Assembly: GCF_030866825.1 (NCBI RefSeq)
Contig: NZ_CP133020.1
Coordinates: 3,844,001-3,908,000 of the forward strand
Direction of reading: 5' to 3'
Source: Rathayibacter sp. SW19
Lineage (GTDB): Bacteria; Actinomycetota; Actinomycetes; Actinomycetales; Microbacteriaceae
DNA: 64,000 bases
Positions 17,240-26,512 of this stretch are shown here, piece after piece; the stretch's first letter is position 1; each line of letters starts with the position of its first letter. Under the pieces are notes generated by a model. It had not been told where the DNA came from. It made no database searches and worked only from the letters and a program-made list of their open reading frames with translations. The translations under genes were made by a program, and so were the position numbers.

Positions 17240-19177
17240 TCAGGAAACGGTCGTGACCTGTTCCGCATAGAGCCGCGAGTACACGCCACCCGCACCGAGC
17301 AGCTCGAGGTGCGTGCCGCGTTCGATGATGTGCCCGCCGTCGACGACGAAGATCACATCAGCTGAGACGATCGTGGTCAGCCGGTGGGCGATTGCGATGG
17401 TCGTGCGACCACGGGATGCCGTGTCGAGCGCGGCCTGGACAACCCGTTCCGAGATCGTGTCCAGCGCGCTCGTGGCTTCATCCAAGATCAACACGGCCGG
17501 ATCTTTCAACAGAACGCGCGCGATGGCGATCCGTTGTTTCTCCCCTCCGGAGAGCCGGTATCCTCGCTCGCCAACGAGCGTGTCGTAGCCATCGGGGAAC
17601 GATGCGATCGTGTCGTGGATGTTAGCGGCACGCGCGGCGGCCTCGAGTTCTTCATCGGTCGCATCCGTCTTCGCATACCGCAGATTCTCGGCGATGCTCG
17701 CGTGAAAGAGGTATGTCTCCTGGCTGACGACGCCGATGTGCGAGACCAGTGACTGCTGCTGCAGGTGGCGCACATCCGTCCCGGCGAACAGCACGCGGCC
17801 GCTGGACGCCTCGTAGAATCGCGGGATCAGATAGGACACGGTCGTCTTGCCCGCACCGCTGGGTCCGACGAAGGCGGCGAATTGCCCGGGTTCGATCGCG
17901 AAGGAGACTCCGTCAAGGGTTGCGCGCTCGCTCGCACGCGCATCCGGATAGCGGAAAACGACGTCGTCGAATGCGACGCTGCCCAACGCGGCACCGGCTG
18001 ACGAGCCGGCGACCGCGGCGACAGGCACGGCATCCGGGGCATCCGTGATTGCCGGCTTCAGGTCGAGATATTCGAAGATGCGCGCGAACAGCGCGCCCGA
18101 AGTCTGCAGGTCAAGCGCGACGCGCATCAGACCCATCAGCGGGAACAGCAAGCGTGCCTGCACCGTCGTGAACGCCACGATCGTGCCGGCAGTGACATCT
18201 GTCGCGCCGCCGTTGACCAGCCATCCGGCCACGAGATAGACGATCGCCGGGATGCTGGACAAGAAGATCTGCACCATCGCGAAGAACCACTGCCCGCTCA
18301 TCGACTGGCGCACCTGGAGGTGCACCTGATTGTCGTTCTCGCCGGAGTAACGCTCGGTCTCGGCATCCTGCTTGTTGAAGCTCTTCGACAGCAGGATGCC
18401 GGAAACGGACAGTGTCTCCTGAGTGATCGCGGTCATGTCGGACAGGGACTCCTGCGTGGCCGTCGCGATCCGCGCACGCACTTGGCCGACCCGCCGCTGT
18501 GCAATCACCAGGATCGGCATCAGGATGACGGCGATGACGGTCAACTGCCAGTTCAACAGCAGCATCGCGACGAATGCGGCGATGACGGTCACGGTGTTGC
18601 CGAGCACGCTCGAGACGGTGTTCGTGAGCACGCTGGCGACACCCCCGACATCGTTCTGCAGTCGGGACTGGATAACGCCGGTCTTCGTGCGGGTGAAGAA
18701 GCTCAGCTCCATCGACTGAAGGTGGCTGAACAGCTTGACGCGCATCGTGCCCATCACCTTGTTGCCGACCGTCGCGGTCAGGTAGGTCTGCCACACCCCG
18801 AGCAGGGCGGATGCGATGTAGATCGCGATCATCGCGACCACCAGTTCGATCAAACGCGGCAGATCCGGGTGTCCGCTCTTCGGGAACAACCCCTGGTCGA
18901 ACGTCTGTTGGGTCAACAGCGGTGGGACCACGGACAGCGCGGCGCCGATCAAGACGAGCACGACGGTGGTGATCAGCGCCGGTTTGTGCGGTGAGAACAA
19001 CCCCCCGATCCGACGCAGGAGGTGCGGGATCTTCGGCGCCCCAGCGTTCAATGCTCGCTGGGCCCGCACATCGCCACCGCTGACCCGACCACGAGGACCC
19101 GCCCCGGCCTGCGCACGTCCCGCTCCGCCGCGACCGCCGCCGCCAGCACCGCCACCGGCGCCATGCATTCCGCTCAT
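17240..19177 (-). CDS. ABC exporter half-transporter (ABCB/MsbA-like, TMD-NBD fusion)
   Basis: A 645-aa fusion with a Gly/Arg-rich cytoplasmic N-terminus (residues 1-45), a six-helix type IV exporter membrane domain (about 60-350) and a C-terminal ATPase. Walker A is GPSGAGKTT, the signature is LSGGEKQR, Walker B is VLILDEAT, and the H-loop is AIAHRLTT. It works as a homodimer or heterodimer exporting lipids, drugs or peptides. It is a single gene with no adjacent partner half-transporter, which favours a homodimer. The substrate cannot be inferred. Confidence 0.9.
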   Translation of the reverse strand: MSGMHGAGGGAGGGGRGGAGRAQAGAGPRGRVSGGDVRAQRALNAGAPKIPHLLRRIGGLFSPHKPALITTVVLVLIGAALSVVPPLLTQQTFDQGLFPKSGHPDLPRLIELVVAMIAIYIASALLGVWQTYLTATVGNKVMGTMRVKLFSHLQSMELSFFTRTKTGVIQSRLQNDVGGVASVLTNTVSSVLGNTVTVIAAFVAMLLLNWQLTVIAVILMPILVIAQRRVGQVRARIATATQESLSDMTAITQETLSVSGILLSKSFNKQDAETERYSGENDNQVHLQVRQSMSGQWFFAMVQIFLSSIPAIVYLVAGWLVNGGATDVTAGTIVAFTTVQARLLFPLMGLMRVALDLQTSGALFARIFEYLDLKPAITDAPDAVPVAAVAGSSAGAALGSVAFDDVVFRYPDARASERATLDGVSFAIEPGQFAAFVGPSGAGKTTVSYLIPRFYEASSGRVLFAGTDVRHLQQQSLVSHIGVVSQETYLFHASIAENLRYAKTDATDEELEAAARAANIHDTIASFPDGYDTLVGERGYRLSGGEKQRIAIARVLLKDPAVLILDEATSALDTISERVVQAALDTASRGRTTIAIAHRLTTIVSADVIFVVDGGHIIERGTHLELLGAGGVYSRLYAEQVTTVS

Positions 19178-19244
19178 CTTGAGAGCCTATGCCTGCCCTA
19201 CCCGCGCGGCCGGCCGTTCCGCTCCTGGCGAATGCAAGCGTGTG

Positions 19245-19296
19245 CTGCAAGCGATTAACGTAAGCGCTTGCAGTGTGACTCGGATTGCCGTACCTT
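19245..19296 (+). promoter_or_regulatory. Sugar ABC operon promoter with LacI-type operator
   Basis: A perfect inverted repeat, CTGCAAGCG (19245-19253) / CGCTTGCAG (19265-19273), contains the AAGCGCTT core typical of LacI-family operators. The right arm overlaps a -35 hexamer TTGCAG (19268-19273), which is followed at 17 bp by a -10 hexamer TACCTT (19291-19296). The LacI-family gene at 23276, at the end of the downstream operon, is the likely repressor. Confidence 0.65.
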
Positions 19297-19441
19297 CGTT
19301 TCAGGCGATTTGTTCCGCACCCGGAGACACGCACGAAGGGCGCTGCGGAACCGGCCCGTCGGTCCGTCGAATTCATCGGCCGGCCGACTCGCGATCCGGC
19401 ATTCTCGTCGGGTCGCCTTTGAGACTCAATGAGGAGGAAAC

Positions 19442-20779
19442 ATGCGGAAACCCTTGCGCCGCCACGTCCTAGTACCGCTGTCCGTGGTGGCCATCACCGG
19501 TCTCGCGCTCGCGGGATGCTCGAGTTCGCCGAGCGGCTCCGGCAGCAGCACGGGCGGCCATCAAACAGTCACGATCTACGGCGCAGACACCTCGTCGGAA
19601 GCCACACAGCTTGCGTCGTCCTGGAGTGCGTGGGCGGCGAAGAACAACATCACCATCCAGTACAACGGTGACAAGAACTTCACGACCAACATCGCCACCA
19701 AGATCCAGGGCAACTCGTTGCCGGACATCGCGATGTTCCCACAGCCGGGGTTGCTTGCGGCGGCCATTGCAACGGGCAAGGTCATGCCCATCGACTCGGC
19801 GACGCAGAGCAACGTCAAGAACAACTTCTCGGCTGACTGGCAAGGCTACGTCACGAACAAGGGCAAGATGTACGGCACGCCGCTCGATGCGAGCGTCAAA
19901 GGCTATGTCTGGTACTCGCCGGCGCAGTTCAAGACCTGGGGCATCACGCTGCCGAAGACCTATGACGAACTCATGACAGACACCGCGACGATCGAGCAAA
20001 AGACGGGCAAACCACCGTGGTGTGCCGGTTTCAACTCGGGCACGGCGTCCGGCTGGCCTGGGGCCGACCAGCTCGCCGAGATGGTGTTGTCGTCGGCCGG
20101 ACCCAAGGTGTACGACACCTGGGTCTCGGGCAAGACCCAGTTCACCGACCCGGCGATCGGCAAAGCCTTCGATCTGCTCGGCCAGATTCTGCAGAACCCG
20201 AAGTACGTGAACGCCGGATTCGGCAACATCGCATCGATCAACTCGACAGCATTCGGTGACGTCGCAACACCGCTTGCAAGCGGCGCGTGCGCGATGACGA
20301 ACCAGGCGACGTTCCTCGAGGCGTCGTTCTCCACCACCAAGACCGCAGCCGGTGCCGTTCCGAAGGTCGGCCCTGACGGTGACATCTGGGCATTCCCACT
20401 GCCGGCGGTCAAGGCCGGCGAGAATGCGGTAACCGGTGGCGGTGACTTCGCTGCAGCGTTCAACAACAACGCAGCCACTCAGAAGGTCATGGAATACCTC
20501 TCAAGTGCCGATTGGGCCAACAGTCTGATCACCGTCAAGGATGCATCGTTCATCAGCGCCAACAAGGGCGTTGATGCAACCAAGGCTGCGGACCCGCTGC
20601 TCCAGAGCGCGATCAAGACGCTGCAGGATCCGAACACCACATTCCGGTTCGGCGCGGACGACGCCATGCCGAACGTCGTTGAGAACGCATTCTGGGCGGG
20701 CATGGTGTCCTGGATCAACGCAACTCCGACGGCGACGGTGCAGCAGCAGATCCAAGCCGCGTGGGCATCCGCCGGATAG
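19442..20779 (+). CDS. Sugar ABC transporter substrate-binding lipoprotein
   Basis: A 445-aa family-1 extracellular solute-binding protein. The signal peptide ends in a lipobox (LALAGC), predicting lipid attachment to the outer face of the membrane. The mature protein has the two-lobed maltose-binding-type layout (DIAMFPQPGLLAAA, TPLDASVKGYVWYS). It resembles alpha-glucoside (AglE-type) binding proteins, but the sugar is a guess. It has a near-perfect GAGGAGG site before the ATG and starts an operon with two permeases and a LacI regulator. No dedicated ATPase is present, so a shared MsiK-type ATPase elsewhere in the genome probably powers it. Confidence 0.88.
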   Translation: MRKPLRRHVLVPLSVVAITGLALAGCSSSPSGSGSSTGGHQTVTIYGADTSSEATQLASSWSAWAAKNNITIQYNGDKNFTTNIATKIQGNSLPDIAMFPQPGLLAAAIATGKVMPIDSATQSNVKNNFSADWQGYVTNKGKMYGTPLDASVKGYVWYSPAQFKTWGITLPKTYDELMTDTATIEQKTGKPPWCAGFNSGTASGWPGADQLAEMVLSSAGPKVYDTWVSGKTQFTDPAIGKAFDLLGQILQNPKYVNAGFGNIASINSTAFGDVATPLASGACAMTNQATFLEASFSTTKTAAGAVPKVGPDGDIWAFPLPAVKAGENAVTGGGDFAAAFNNNAATQKVMEYLSSADWANSLITVKDASFISANKGVDATKAADPLLQSAIKTLQDPNTTFRFGADDAMPNVVENAFWAGMVSWINATPTATVQQQIQAAWASAG

Positions 20780-20891
20780 CAGTCGGGCGCAGCTGAGAAG
20801 CTGCGCGCAAGGCGAGGGTCGCCCTGTCTGCTGACCAAACCTGCAGGCCTGGCGACCCCGCCCTCCACACGACCACACCATCCACCTGTAA

Positions 20892-20927
20892 CTCCACCGA
20901 CAGTTGCACCGACAGCTCCACCGAAAG
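20892..20927 (+). repeat. Three 12-bp imperfect tandem repeats between lipoprotein and permease genes
   Basis: CTCCACCGACAG, TTGCACCGACAG and CTCCACCGAAAG lie in tandem in the 195-bp gap between the binding-protein and permease genes. No terminator hairpin is obvious; the spacer may lower downstream expression relative to the binding protein, which is often made in excess. Confidence 0.6.
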
Positions 20928-20974
20928 TTCCACACCGTTCTCTCCCCTGCGTTCCCACTGCGAAAGGGCCATCG

Positions 20975-22123
20975 ATGTCCCAATTCTTCAACTGGCTGGC
21001 GGGATTGCCGCCGCTTGCGCAGATTCCCATCGTCGTTGCGGCATTCGCTGCGGTGATCGGCCTGGTGCTGTTCTTCGTCGAGATTGTTCCGCGGTCGGGG
21101 CGAGGCTACAGCTGGATGCGACTGGCCATCGCGGTGCTCGTCCCCGTCATCGTGATCCTGGTCCTGGGGGTCGAGGCAGGCGCCTACTGGGTGATCCTGC
21201 TCGGTGCGGTACTGGGCGGCGGGCTTTTCTGGCTCGACTTCCGGGCCAGGCAAGGCTCCGGCTATCTCCTCCAGTTATTCGGCTTCATGGCGCCGGCATT
21301 GATCCTGCTGTTGATCGGCATGGTCTATCCCACCGTTTCGACGTTCATCTCGGCGTTCATGAGCAATGACGGATCCCACTTCGTCGGGCTCGACAACTTC
21401 TTCTGGGTGTTCTCCCCCGGCAGCCAGGGCGGGCTGATCGCGGTCATCAACACGCTGGTCTGGGTGCTGATCGCGCCCGTGTTCGCTACCGCAATCGGGC
21501 TCGCCTACGCCGTGTTCGTCGACAAGAGCCGCGGCGAGAAGGTCCTCAAAGTCTTGATCTTCATGCCCGTGGCGATCTCGCTGGTCGGCGCATCGATCAT
21601 CTGGAAGTTCTTCTACGACTTTCGCCAGGGCAATCAGATCGGCCTGCTGAACCAGGTGATGGAGTGGTTCGGGCTACCGCCGGTCAGCTGGTTGCAGAGC
21701 TACCCGGTCAACATGCTGCTGCTGATCGTCATCCTGATCTGGTCGCAAACCGGGTTCGCGATGGTCATCCTCTCCGCTGCGATCCGCAATGTGCCGCTGG
21801 AGCAGGTCGAGGCCGCCGAGCTCGACGGAACGAACGCCTGGCAGCGATTCTGGAACGTGACTGTCCCCGGCATCCGGCCGACCCTCATCGTGGTCTGGAT
21901 CACCATCTCGATCACCTCGCTCAAGGTGTACGACATCATCGCCGCAACGACCGCCGGGCAGAACAACACGACGGTGCTCGCATACGACATGGTGACCCAA
22001 TTCTCCCTGCTCCCGCCGCAGTCGGGGCATTCTGCGGTGCTGGCACTGATCATCTTCATCCTGGTCACACCGTTCATCATTTACAACGCTCATAACCTGA
22101 AGGTGCAGAGGGAAATCGGATGA
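20975..22123 (+). CDS. Sugar ABC transporter permease (MalF/AglF-like)
   Basis: A 382-aa membrane protein with three hydrophobic segments in the first 95 residues ahead of the usual six-helix permease core. That N-terminal extension is characteristic of alpha-glucoside AglF-type permeases. The cytoplasmic EAA loop (EQVEAAELDGTNAWQRFW) docks onto the ATPase. It overlaps the next permease gene by 4 bp (ATGA), indicating translational coupling. Confidence 0.88.
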   Translation: MSQFFNWLAGLPPLAQIPIVVAAFAAVIGLVLFFVEIVPRSGRGYSWMRLAIAVLVPVIVILVLGVEAGAYWVILLGAVLGGGLFWLDFRARQGSGYLLQLFGFMAPALILLLIGMVYPTVSTFISAFMSNDGSHFVGLDNFFWVFSPGSQGGLIAVINTLVWVLIAPVFATAIGLAYAVFVDKSRGEKVLKVLIFMPVAISLVGASIIWKFFYDFRQGNQIGLLNQVMEWFGLPPVSWLQSYPVNMLLLIVILIWSQTGFAMVILSAAIRNVPLEQVEAAELDGTNAWQRFWNVTVPGIRPTLIVVWITISITSLKVYDIIAATTAGQNNTTVLAYDMVTQFSLLPPQSGHSAVLALIIFILVTPFIIYNAHNLKVQREIG

Positions 22124-23088
22124 CTTCGACAACTGCAGACGCCCGGTCCGCACGCAAGGTAGCCGCTGACACCCGCAAGGGCGACGCATCTGCGCTGAAA
22201 CACACCAAGCGACGCCTCACAAGCAGGGGTGCGACCATCGCCGCGCTCGTCATCGCCGTGCTGTGGACGCTTCCAACGTTCGGGCTGTTCGTATCATCGT
22301 TCCGTCCTGCTGCGGATATCAACACGTCTGGCTGGTGGACCGCGTTCGCCAATCCGCAATTCACACTCCAGAACTACATCGACACACTCAACTTCAACGA
22401 CATCATCACCGTTGCCCAGTCGCTGATCAATTCGGTCACCATCACGATTCCGGCGACGATCATCCCGATCGTGCTGGCATCGTTAGCCGCCTACGGCTTC
22501 GCTTGGATCGACTTCAAGGGCAAGAATTTTCTGTTCCTGGCTGTCTTCGCCATGCAGGTCGTTCCCATTCAGATGGCTCTGGTACCGCTGCTGCGCCTTT
22601 ACTCGAACGGGCTCGTGATCGGCGGGCTGCAGATCTTCCCCGGGATCGCCGCGAACAGCGCGACGGCGAGCTTCGCCGAAGTGTGGATCTCGCACAGCAT
22701 CTTCGCCCTGCCGCTGGCGATCTTCATGCTGCACAACTCGATCGCCGCCATTCCGCGCGAAATCATCGAAGCCGCCAAGGTGGACGGCGCCGGCCACGGT
22801 CAGACGTTCCTGCGAGTGATCCTTCCGCTGTCGATGCCGGCGATCGCCGCATTCGCGATCTTCCAGTTCCTCTGGGTGTGGAACGACCTGTTGGTGGCGA
22901 CGATCTTCACGTCGGGCCAGAATGCTCCGATCACAAAGCTGCTGGTCGACCTCTCTGGCACCTACGGCCAACAGTGGTACCTGCTGACTGCCGGCACGTT
23001 CCTGGCCATCATCGTGCCGTTGATCGTGTTCTTCTCACTCCAGCGATTCTTCGTTCGCGGGCTGTTGGCCGGGGCCACAAAGGGATAG
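22120..23088 (+). CDS. Sugar ABC transporter permease (MalG/AglG-like)
   Basis: A 322-aa second permease of the importer. A basic cytoplasmic N-terminus of about 40 residues precedes six helices, and the EAA loop is IIEAAKVDGAGHGQTFLRV. The start overlaps the stop of the preceding permease. It pairs with that protein in the membrane; the ATPase must be supplied in trans. Confidence 0.88.
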   Translation: MTSTTADARSARKVAADTRKGDASALKHTKRRLTSRGATIAALVIAVLWTLPTFGLFVSSFRPAADINTSGWWTAFANPQFTLQNYIDTLNFNDIITVAQSLINSVTITIPATIIPIVLASLAAYGFAWIDFKGKNFLFLAVFAMQVVPIQMALVPLLRLYSNGLVIGGLQIFPGIAANSATASFAEVWISHSIFALPLAIFMLHNSIAAIPREIIEAAKVDGAGHGQTFLRVILPLSMPAIAAFAIFQFLWVWNDLLVATIFTSGQNAPITKLLVDLSGTYGQQWYLLTAGTFLAIIVPLIVFFSLQRFFVRGLLAGATKG

Positions 23089-23275
23089 CCATGTGCCACC
23101 CGTCCTCGCTGAACGGCGATGGTGTGGCCCGGCAAGCAAAACTGAGGCACGCTCGACACGCCGGACGCGCCCGCTCTATCTGGGATGATGAGGATCAGAC
23201 AACAGCGACTGGGGCAGGCGCTGCGGCCCGAATCTCCGCGCAGATTCCGGGCCCGACAGCGACGTGGGGGTGGAA

Positions 23276-24286
23276 ATGACCGGAATCGCCGATGTGGCGC
23301 GGGCCACGGGCGTGTCGACCGCGACAGTCTCGCGCGCGCTCCGCGGGCTGCCCAACGTCTCTGAGACGACGAGAAGCGCCATCCGCAGTGCCGCGGACGA
23401 GCTCGGCTACGTCGCGTCGTCCAGTGCGCGCGGCCTTGCCACGGGTCGAACTCTCGCCATGGGCGTCGTCGTGCCATCACTCAGTCGCTGGTTCTACACC
23501 ACCGTGCTCGAGGGCATCGACGCCGAACTGCGAGCGGCGAGCTACGACACGATCCTGTTCAATCTCGGCGACCGCGGCGGCGACCGGGAACGCGTCTTCC
23601 ACCGATCGATCCTTCGCAAGCGAACGGATGCCCTGATCGCGCTTTCCGTAGAATTCACCGCTGAAGAACGTCATCAGCTCGCCTCGTCCGGGCATCCGAC
23701 GATCGTTGTCGGCGGATCCGTGAGCGGACTGCGCCACATCGGAATCGATGAGCGCAAAGCGGCCGCGGAAGCCACAACCCACCTGATCACGCTCGGTCAC
23801 CGCAAGATCGCACACCTGGGCGGCCAGGGCGAGGCAGGGCTCAACCGTCGAGTGCCCGTCGGCCGGCGGAAAGGCTACGAACGTGCGCTTGCAGCATCCG
23901 GCCTGCGCTTGCGCCCGGAATGGCTGCTGCAGGGCGGTTTCAATCTGCCGGCCAGTCGGCGAGCCGTCGCTGCCCTCCTGAATTCGGATGCTGAGAATCC
24001 GACCGCGATCTTCGCCGGCTCCGATGAGATGGCGATCGGCGCGATCCTCGCGATCGGCGATCACGGCCTGAAGGTACCCGGAGACATCTCCGTGATCGGG
24101 ATCGACGATTACGACCTGTCCGAGTCGTTCGGCCTGACGACGATTGCGCAGGACCCGTTCGGGCAAGGCGCGTTGGCCGCACGCATGATGCTCGACGAAT
24201 TGGCTGGAAAGCCGCCACGCGCGACGTCCGTGCGCGCGGCGACGAAATTGGTCATACGCACGAGCACCGCGCCGCCACCCGCGTGA
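23276..24286 (+). CDS. LacI-family transcriptional regulator
   Basis: A 336-aa repressor: an N-terminal LacI helix-turn-helix (IADVARATGVSTATVSRALR, residues about 4-23), hinge, then a periplasmic-binding-protein-like sensor domain (GIDDYDLSESFGL near the C-terminus). The ATG at 23276 is preferred over the in-frame GTG at 23264 because a GGGGG site sits 5 nt before the ATG and the HTH then begins at residue 4, as usual for the family. It lies 187 bp after the sugar permease genes and probably controls them through the inverted repeat at 19245-19273. Confidence 0.88.
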   Translation: MTGIADVARATGVSTATVSRALRGLPNVSETTRSAIRSAADELGYVASSSARGLATGRTLAMGVVVPSLSRWFYTTVLEGIDAELRAASYDTILFNLGDRGGDRERVFHRSILRKRTDALIALSVEFTAEERHQLASSGHPTIVVGGSVSGLRHIGIDERKAAAEATTHLITLGHRKIAHLGGQGEAGLNRRVPVGRRKGYERALAASGLRLRPEWLLQGGFNLPASRRAVAALLNSDAENPTAIFAGSDEMAIGAILAIGDHGLKVPGDISVIGIDDYDLSESFGLTTIAQDPFGQGALAARMMLDELAGKPPRATSVRAATKLVIRTSTAPPPA

Positions 24287-24313
24287 CGCCATCGGCCACC
24301 AAAAGGACCCGCC

Positions 24314-24605
24314 GGTCGAGTAGCGCATGAGCGCAGCGAATACGCGTATCGAGACCCGACCCCGTACGGCGCAAGGCCCTTGGTCTCGATCCGCCTGCTC
24401 GCTTCGCTCGCGGGCTACTCGACCAGCGGTGCCGGTGGTCGAGTAGCGCATGAGCGCAGCGAATACGCATATCGAGACCCGACCCCGTACGGCGCAAGGC
24501 CCTTGGTCTCGATCCGCCTGCTCGCTTCGCTCGCGGGCTACTCGATCAGCGGTGCCGGTGGTCGAGTAGCGCATGAGCGCAGCGAATACGCGTATCGAGA
24601 CCCAG
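24314..24605. repeat. 123-bp tandem repeats containing inverted GGTCGAGTAGC elements
   Basis: Units begin at 24314, 24437 and 24560, exactly 123 bp apart; the third is cut off near 24605. Each full unit holds a 43-bp element (GGTCGAGTAGC...ATCGAGACC) and an inverted relative (GGTCTCGAT...GCTACTCGACC), so single strands can form long hairpins. The first two units are nearly identical. They fill the whole gap between convergent lacI-type and MFS genes. No ORF is plausible here. They may terminate both transcripts. Confidence 0.85.
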
Positions 24606-24616
24606 CGCCGGTGGTG

Positions 24617-25927
24617 CTAGTTCGCGCCGGCGAGCGAAATCGCCTCGGCCTCTTCGAGCTCGTCCTCTTCGACGCCGTCGACCCGGCCCAGTGCCTTGCG
24701 GCCGACGATGATGACCACCATCGCGATCAGGATCGAGATGCCGCCGGCGAAATACGGTGCGGACGCGCCCAGCAGCACCGCAATCAGGGTAGCCCCGGGC
24801 GGGGCAATAGCTCCACCGATGAAGCGCACGCCGGAGTATGCGGATGACGCGACCGAACGTGGCAGGTCGGTTGCCTCCATCACCGACTCGGTGAACACGG
24901 TGTTCAGGATGCCGAGGAGCAGCCCGCCAACGACGACGCAGACGATGATGCTGGTCGCGGAGTTGGTGAGGAAACCCGCGACGATGAGATCTGCGGCCAG
25001 CAGCGGCAGTACCGTCCACAACACCCGTGTGCGCGGCAGTCGTCTGGTGAGTAAGGGAGCGCCCCACACTGACGAGACCGCGAGCGCGACACCCCAGCCG
25101 AAGAAGATGAAGCCGAGAGTCATCGCATCACCGAAGCCGACGCGCTCCAGGGCGAACGGTGTGTATGCCAGCAGCACGAAGAAGCCGATGTTGTAGAACA
25201 GGGCTGCCCCGGCCAGCGTGCCGAGCGCGGGATTCGCGAGCGCGCGGAACGGCGCCGAGAGCTTGGTGGGTGACGGGGGCTCCGGGTTCTTCCGCAGCAT
25301 CACCACGATCGCGATGAAGCCGATCGCCATGAGCACGGCGGTACCGAAGAAGGGCCCTCGCCAACTGATGCCACCGAGCAGTCCGCCGAGCAACGGGCCG
25401 ACGGCGATGCCGAGGCCGAGTGCCGCCTCATACAGGATGATCGCGCTGGAGGTCCCACCACTTGCCGCACCGACGATCGTCGCGAGCGCTGTCGAGATGA
25501 ACAGCGCGTTGCCGAGCCCCCAGCCGGCTCGGAAGCCCATGATGGCATCCACGTTGGGGCTGAGCCCTGCCGCAGCTGCGAAGATGACGATCAGCGCGAG
25601 GCCGATCAGCAGCGTCTTCTTGGCGCCGATTCTGCTGGAAACCCAGCTGGTGAAGAACATCGCGACGCCGGTGACCAGTAGATAGGTCGTGAACAGCATC
25701 TCTGTCTCAGTCGGCGAAGCCTTCAAATCGCGGGCGATCGCCGGCAAGATGGGGTCCACGAGGCCGATACCCATGAATGCGATGACGCTCGCGAACGCCA
25801 CCGCCCACACGGCCATCGGCTGTTTGAGGATCGATCCGCTGCCTTCGGTCCGCGGATGCGCGGTGTGCGCCTGTGCGGCCTGCGCACGCGCGGTCTGCGC
25901 CTGTGCGGTCTGGGTGTTCCGGGTCAT
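24617..25927 (-). CDS. MFS efflux transporter (DHA1-type)
   Basis: A 436-aa major facilitator with 12 membrane helices after a Gln/Ala/Thr-rich cytoplasmic N-terminus (TAQAQTARAQAAQAHTAH). The family motif-A loop appears as SWVSSRIGAKKT between helices 2 and 3. An acidic tail (DGVEEDELEEAEA) ends the protein. It is translationally coupled (ATGA overlap) to a MarR regulator, the usual setting for drug or toxicant efflux. The substrate is unknown. Confidence 0.88.
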   Translation of the reverse strand: MTRNTQTAQAQTARAQAAQAHTAHPRTEGSGSILKQPMAVWAVAFASVIAFMGIGLVDPILPAIARDLKASPTETEMLFTTYLLVTGVAMFFTSWVSSRIGAKKTLLIGLALIVIFAAAAGLSPNVDAIMGFRAGWGLGNALFISTALATIVGAASGGTSSAIILYEAALGLGIAVGPLLGGLLGGISWRGPFFGTAVLMAIGFIAIVVMLRKNPEPPSPTKLSAPFRALANPALGTLAGAALFYNIGFFVLLAYTPFALERVGFGDAMTLGFIFFGWGVALAVSSVWGAPLLTRRLPRTRVLWTVLPLLAADLIVAGFLTNSATSIIVCVVVGGLLLGILNTVFTESVMEATDLPRSVASSAYSGVRFIGGAIAPPGATLIAVLLGASAPYFAGGISILIAMVVIIVGRKALGRVDGVEEDELEEAEAISLAGAN

Positions 25928-26430
25928 CGAATGCTTTCGTTGTTGTGGGCGGGGTGCGTGTGCGACTGCGTCACGCGCGGGCGAACCAGTTCGATCGCCT
26001 GCCGGATGATGCGCGCCTGCTCGTCATCGACATCCGCAAATCGAGGCAGCAGAGCGGATGCGACGCCGGAGCGCCACTCGCGCAGCGCCGCGAGCCCTTT
26101 GCTCGAGAGGGCAAGTTGCCAGGCGCGGGCGTCGTCGGAGTCTGCGATGCGCTTGATCCAATCGCGTTCTACGAGGCCGCCGACGATCTTGGTCATCGTC
26201 GGCTGGGCGACCTGGCTGCACTCGGCGAGCTCACCGAGGCGCATCGGGCCGGACTCTTGCAGGACGCTGAGCGTGCGCCACGTGGCAATGGATTCTGGGT
26301 TGTTGGTTGCGCGACGCGCAAGACGAGTAAGCCGGGCCGCGACTTGGACGAGATCAGACAAGACACGGTGAAGATCTTCCGGCTCGTCACTCGACCCCCG
26401 CGTCGGGAGGGTGATCGGTTCGGTGAGCAT
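25924..26430 (-). CDS. MarR-family transcriptional regulator
   Basis: A 168-aa winged-helix repressor (recognition region MRLGELAECSQVAQPTMTKIVGGL, wing DSDDARAWQLALS). The start at ATG 26430 is preferred over an upstream ATG at 26487 because the operator and promoter occupy 26438-26466. With the -10 ending at 26438, transcription would begin almost at the ATG, suggesting a leaderless mRNA. It overlaps the MFS gene by 4 bp and probably represses both. Confidence 0.85.
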   Translation of the reverse strand: MLTEPITLPTRGSSDEPEDLHRVLSDLVQVAARLTRLARRATNNPESIATWRTLSVLQESGPMRLGELAECSQVAQPTMTKIVGGLVERDWIKRIADSDDARAWQLALSSKGLAALREWRSGVASALLPRFADVDDEQARIIRQAIELVRPRVTQSHTHPAHNNESIR

Positions 26431-26437
26431 TAGCTCA

Positions 26438-26466
26438 TTGTTACATAGCCGTGCTATGTAACGCAA
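26438..26466 (-). promoter_or_regulatory. marR-MFS promoter with 21-bp palindromic operator
   Basis: Perfect 9-bp arms TTACATAGC (26441-26449) and GCTATGTAA (26453-26461) flank a 3-bp centre. On the minus strand the palindrome fills the 17-bp spacer between -35 TTGCGT (26461-26466) and -10 TAACAA (26438-26443). It is the obvious autoregulatory MarR site and may also affect the divergent gene at 26513. Confidence 0.8.
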
Positions 26467-26512
26467 AATCCGTGGCGCCGACGGCACATGTTCGCGTCGC
26501 TATGCTGGTCGA

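Noticed and set aside
24314..24605. CRISPR array
   Set aside because: The period is 123 bp with near-identical whole units and no short repeat/unique-spacer pattern; no cas genes nearby.
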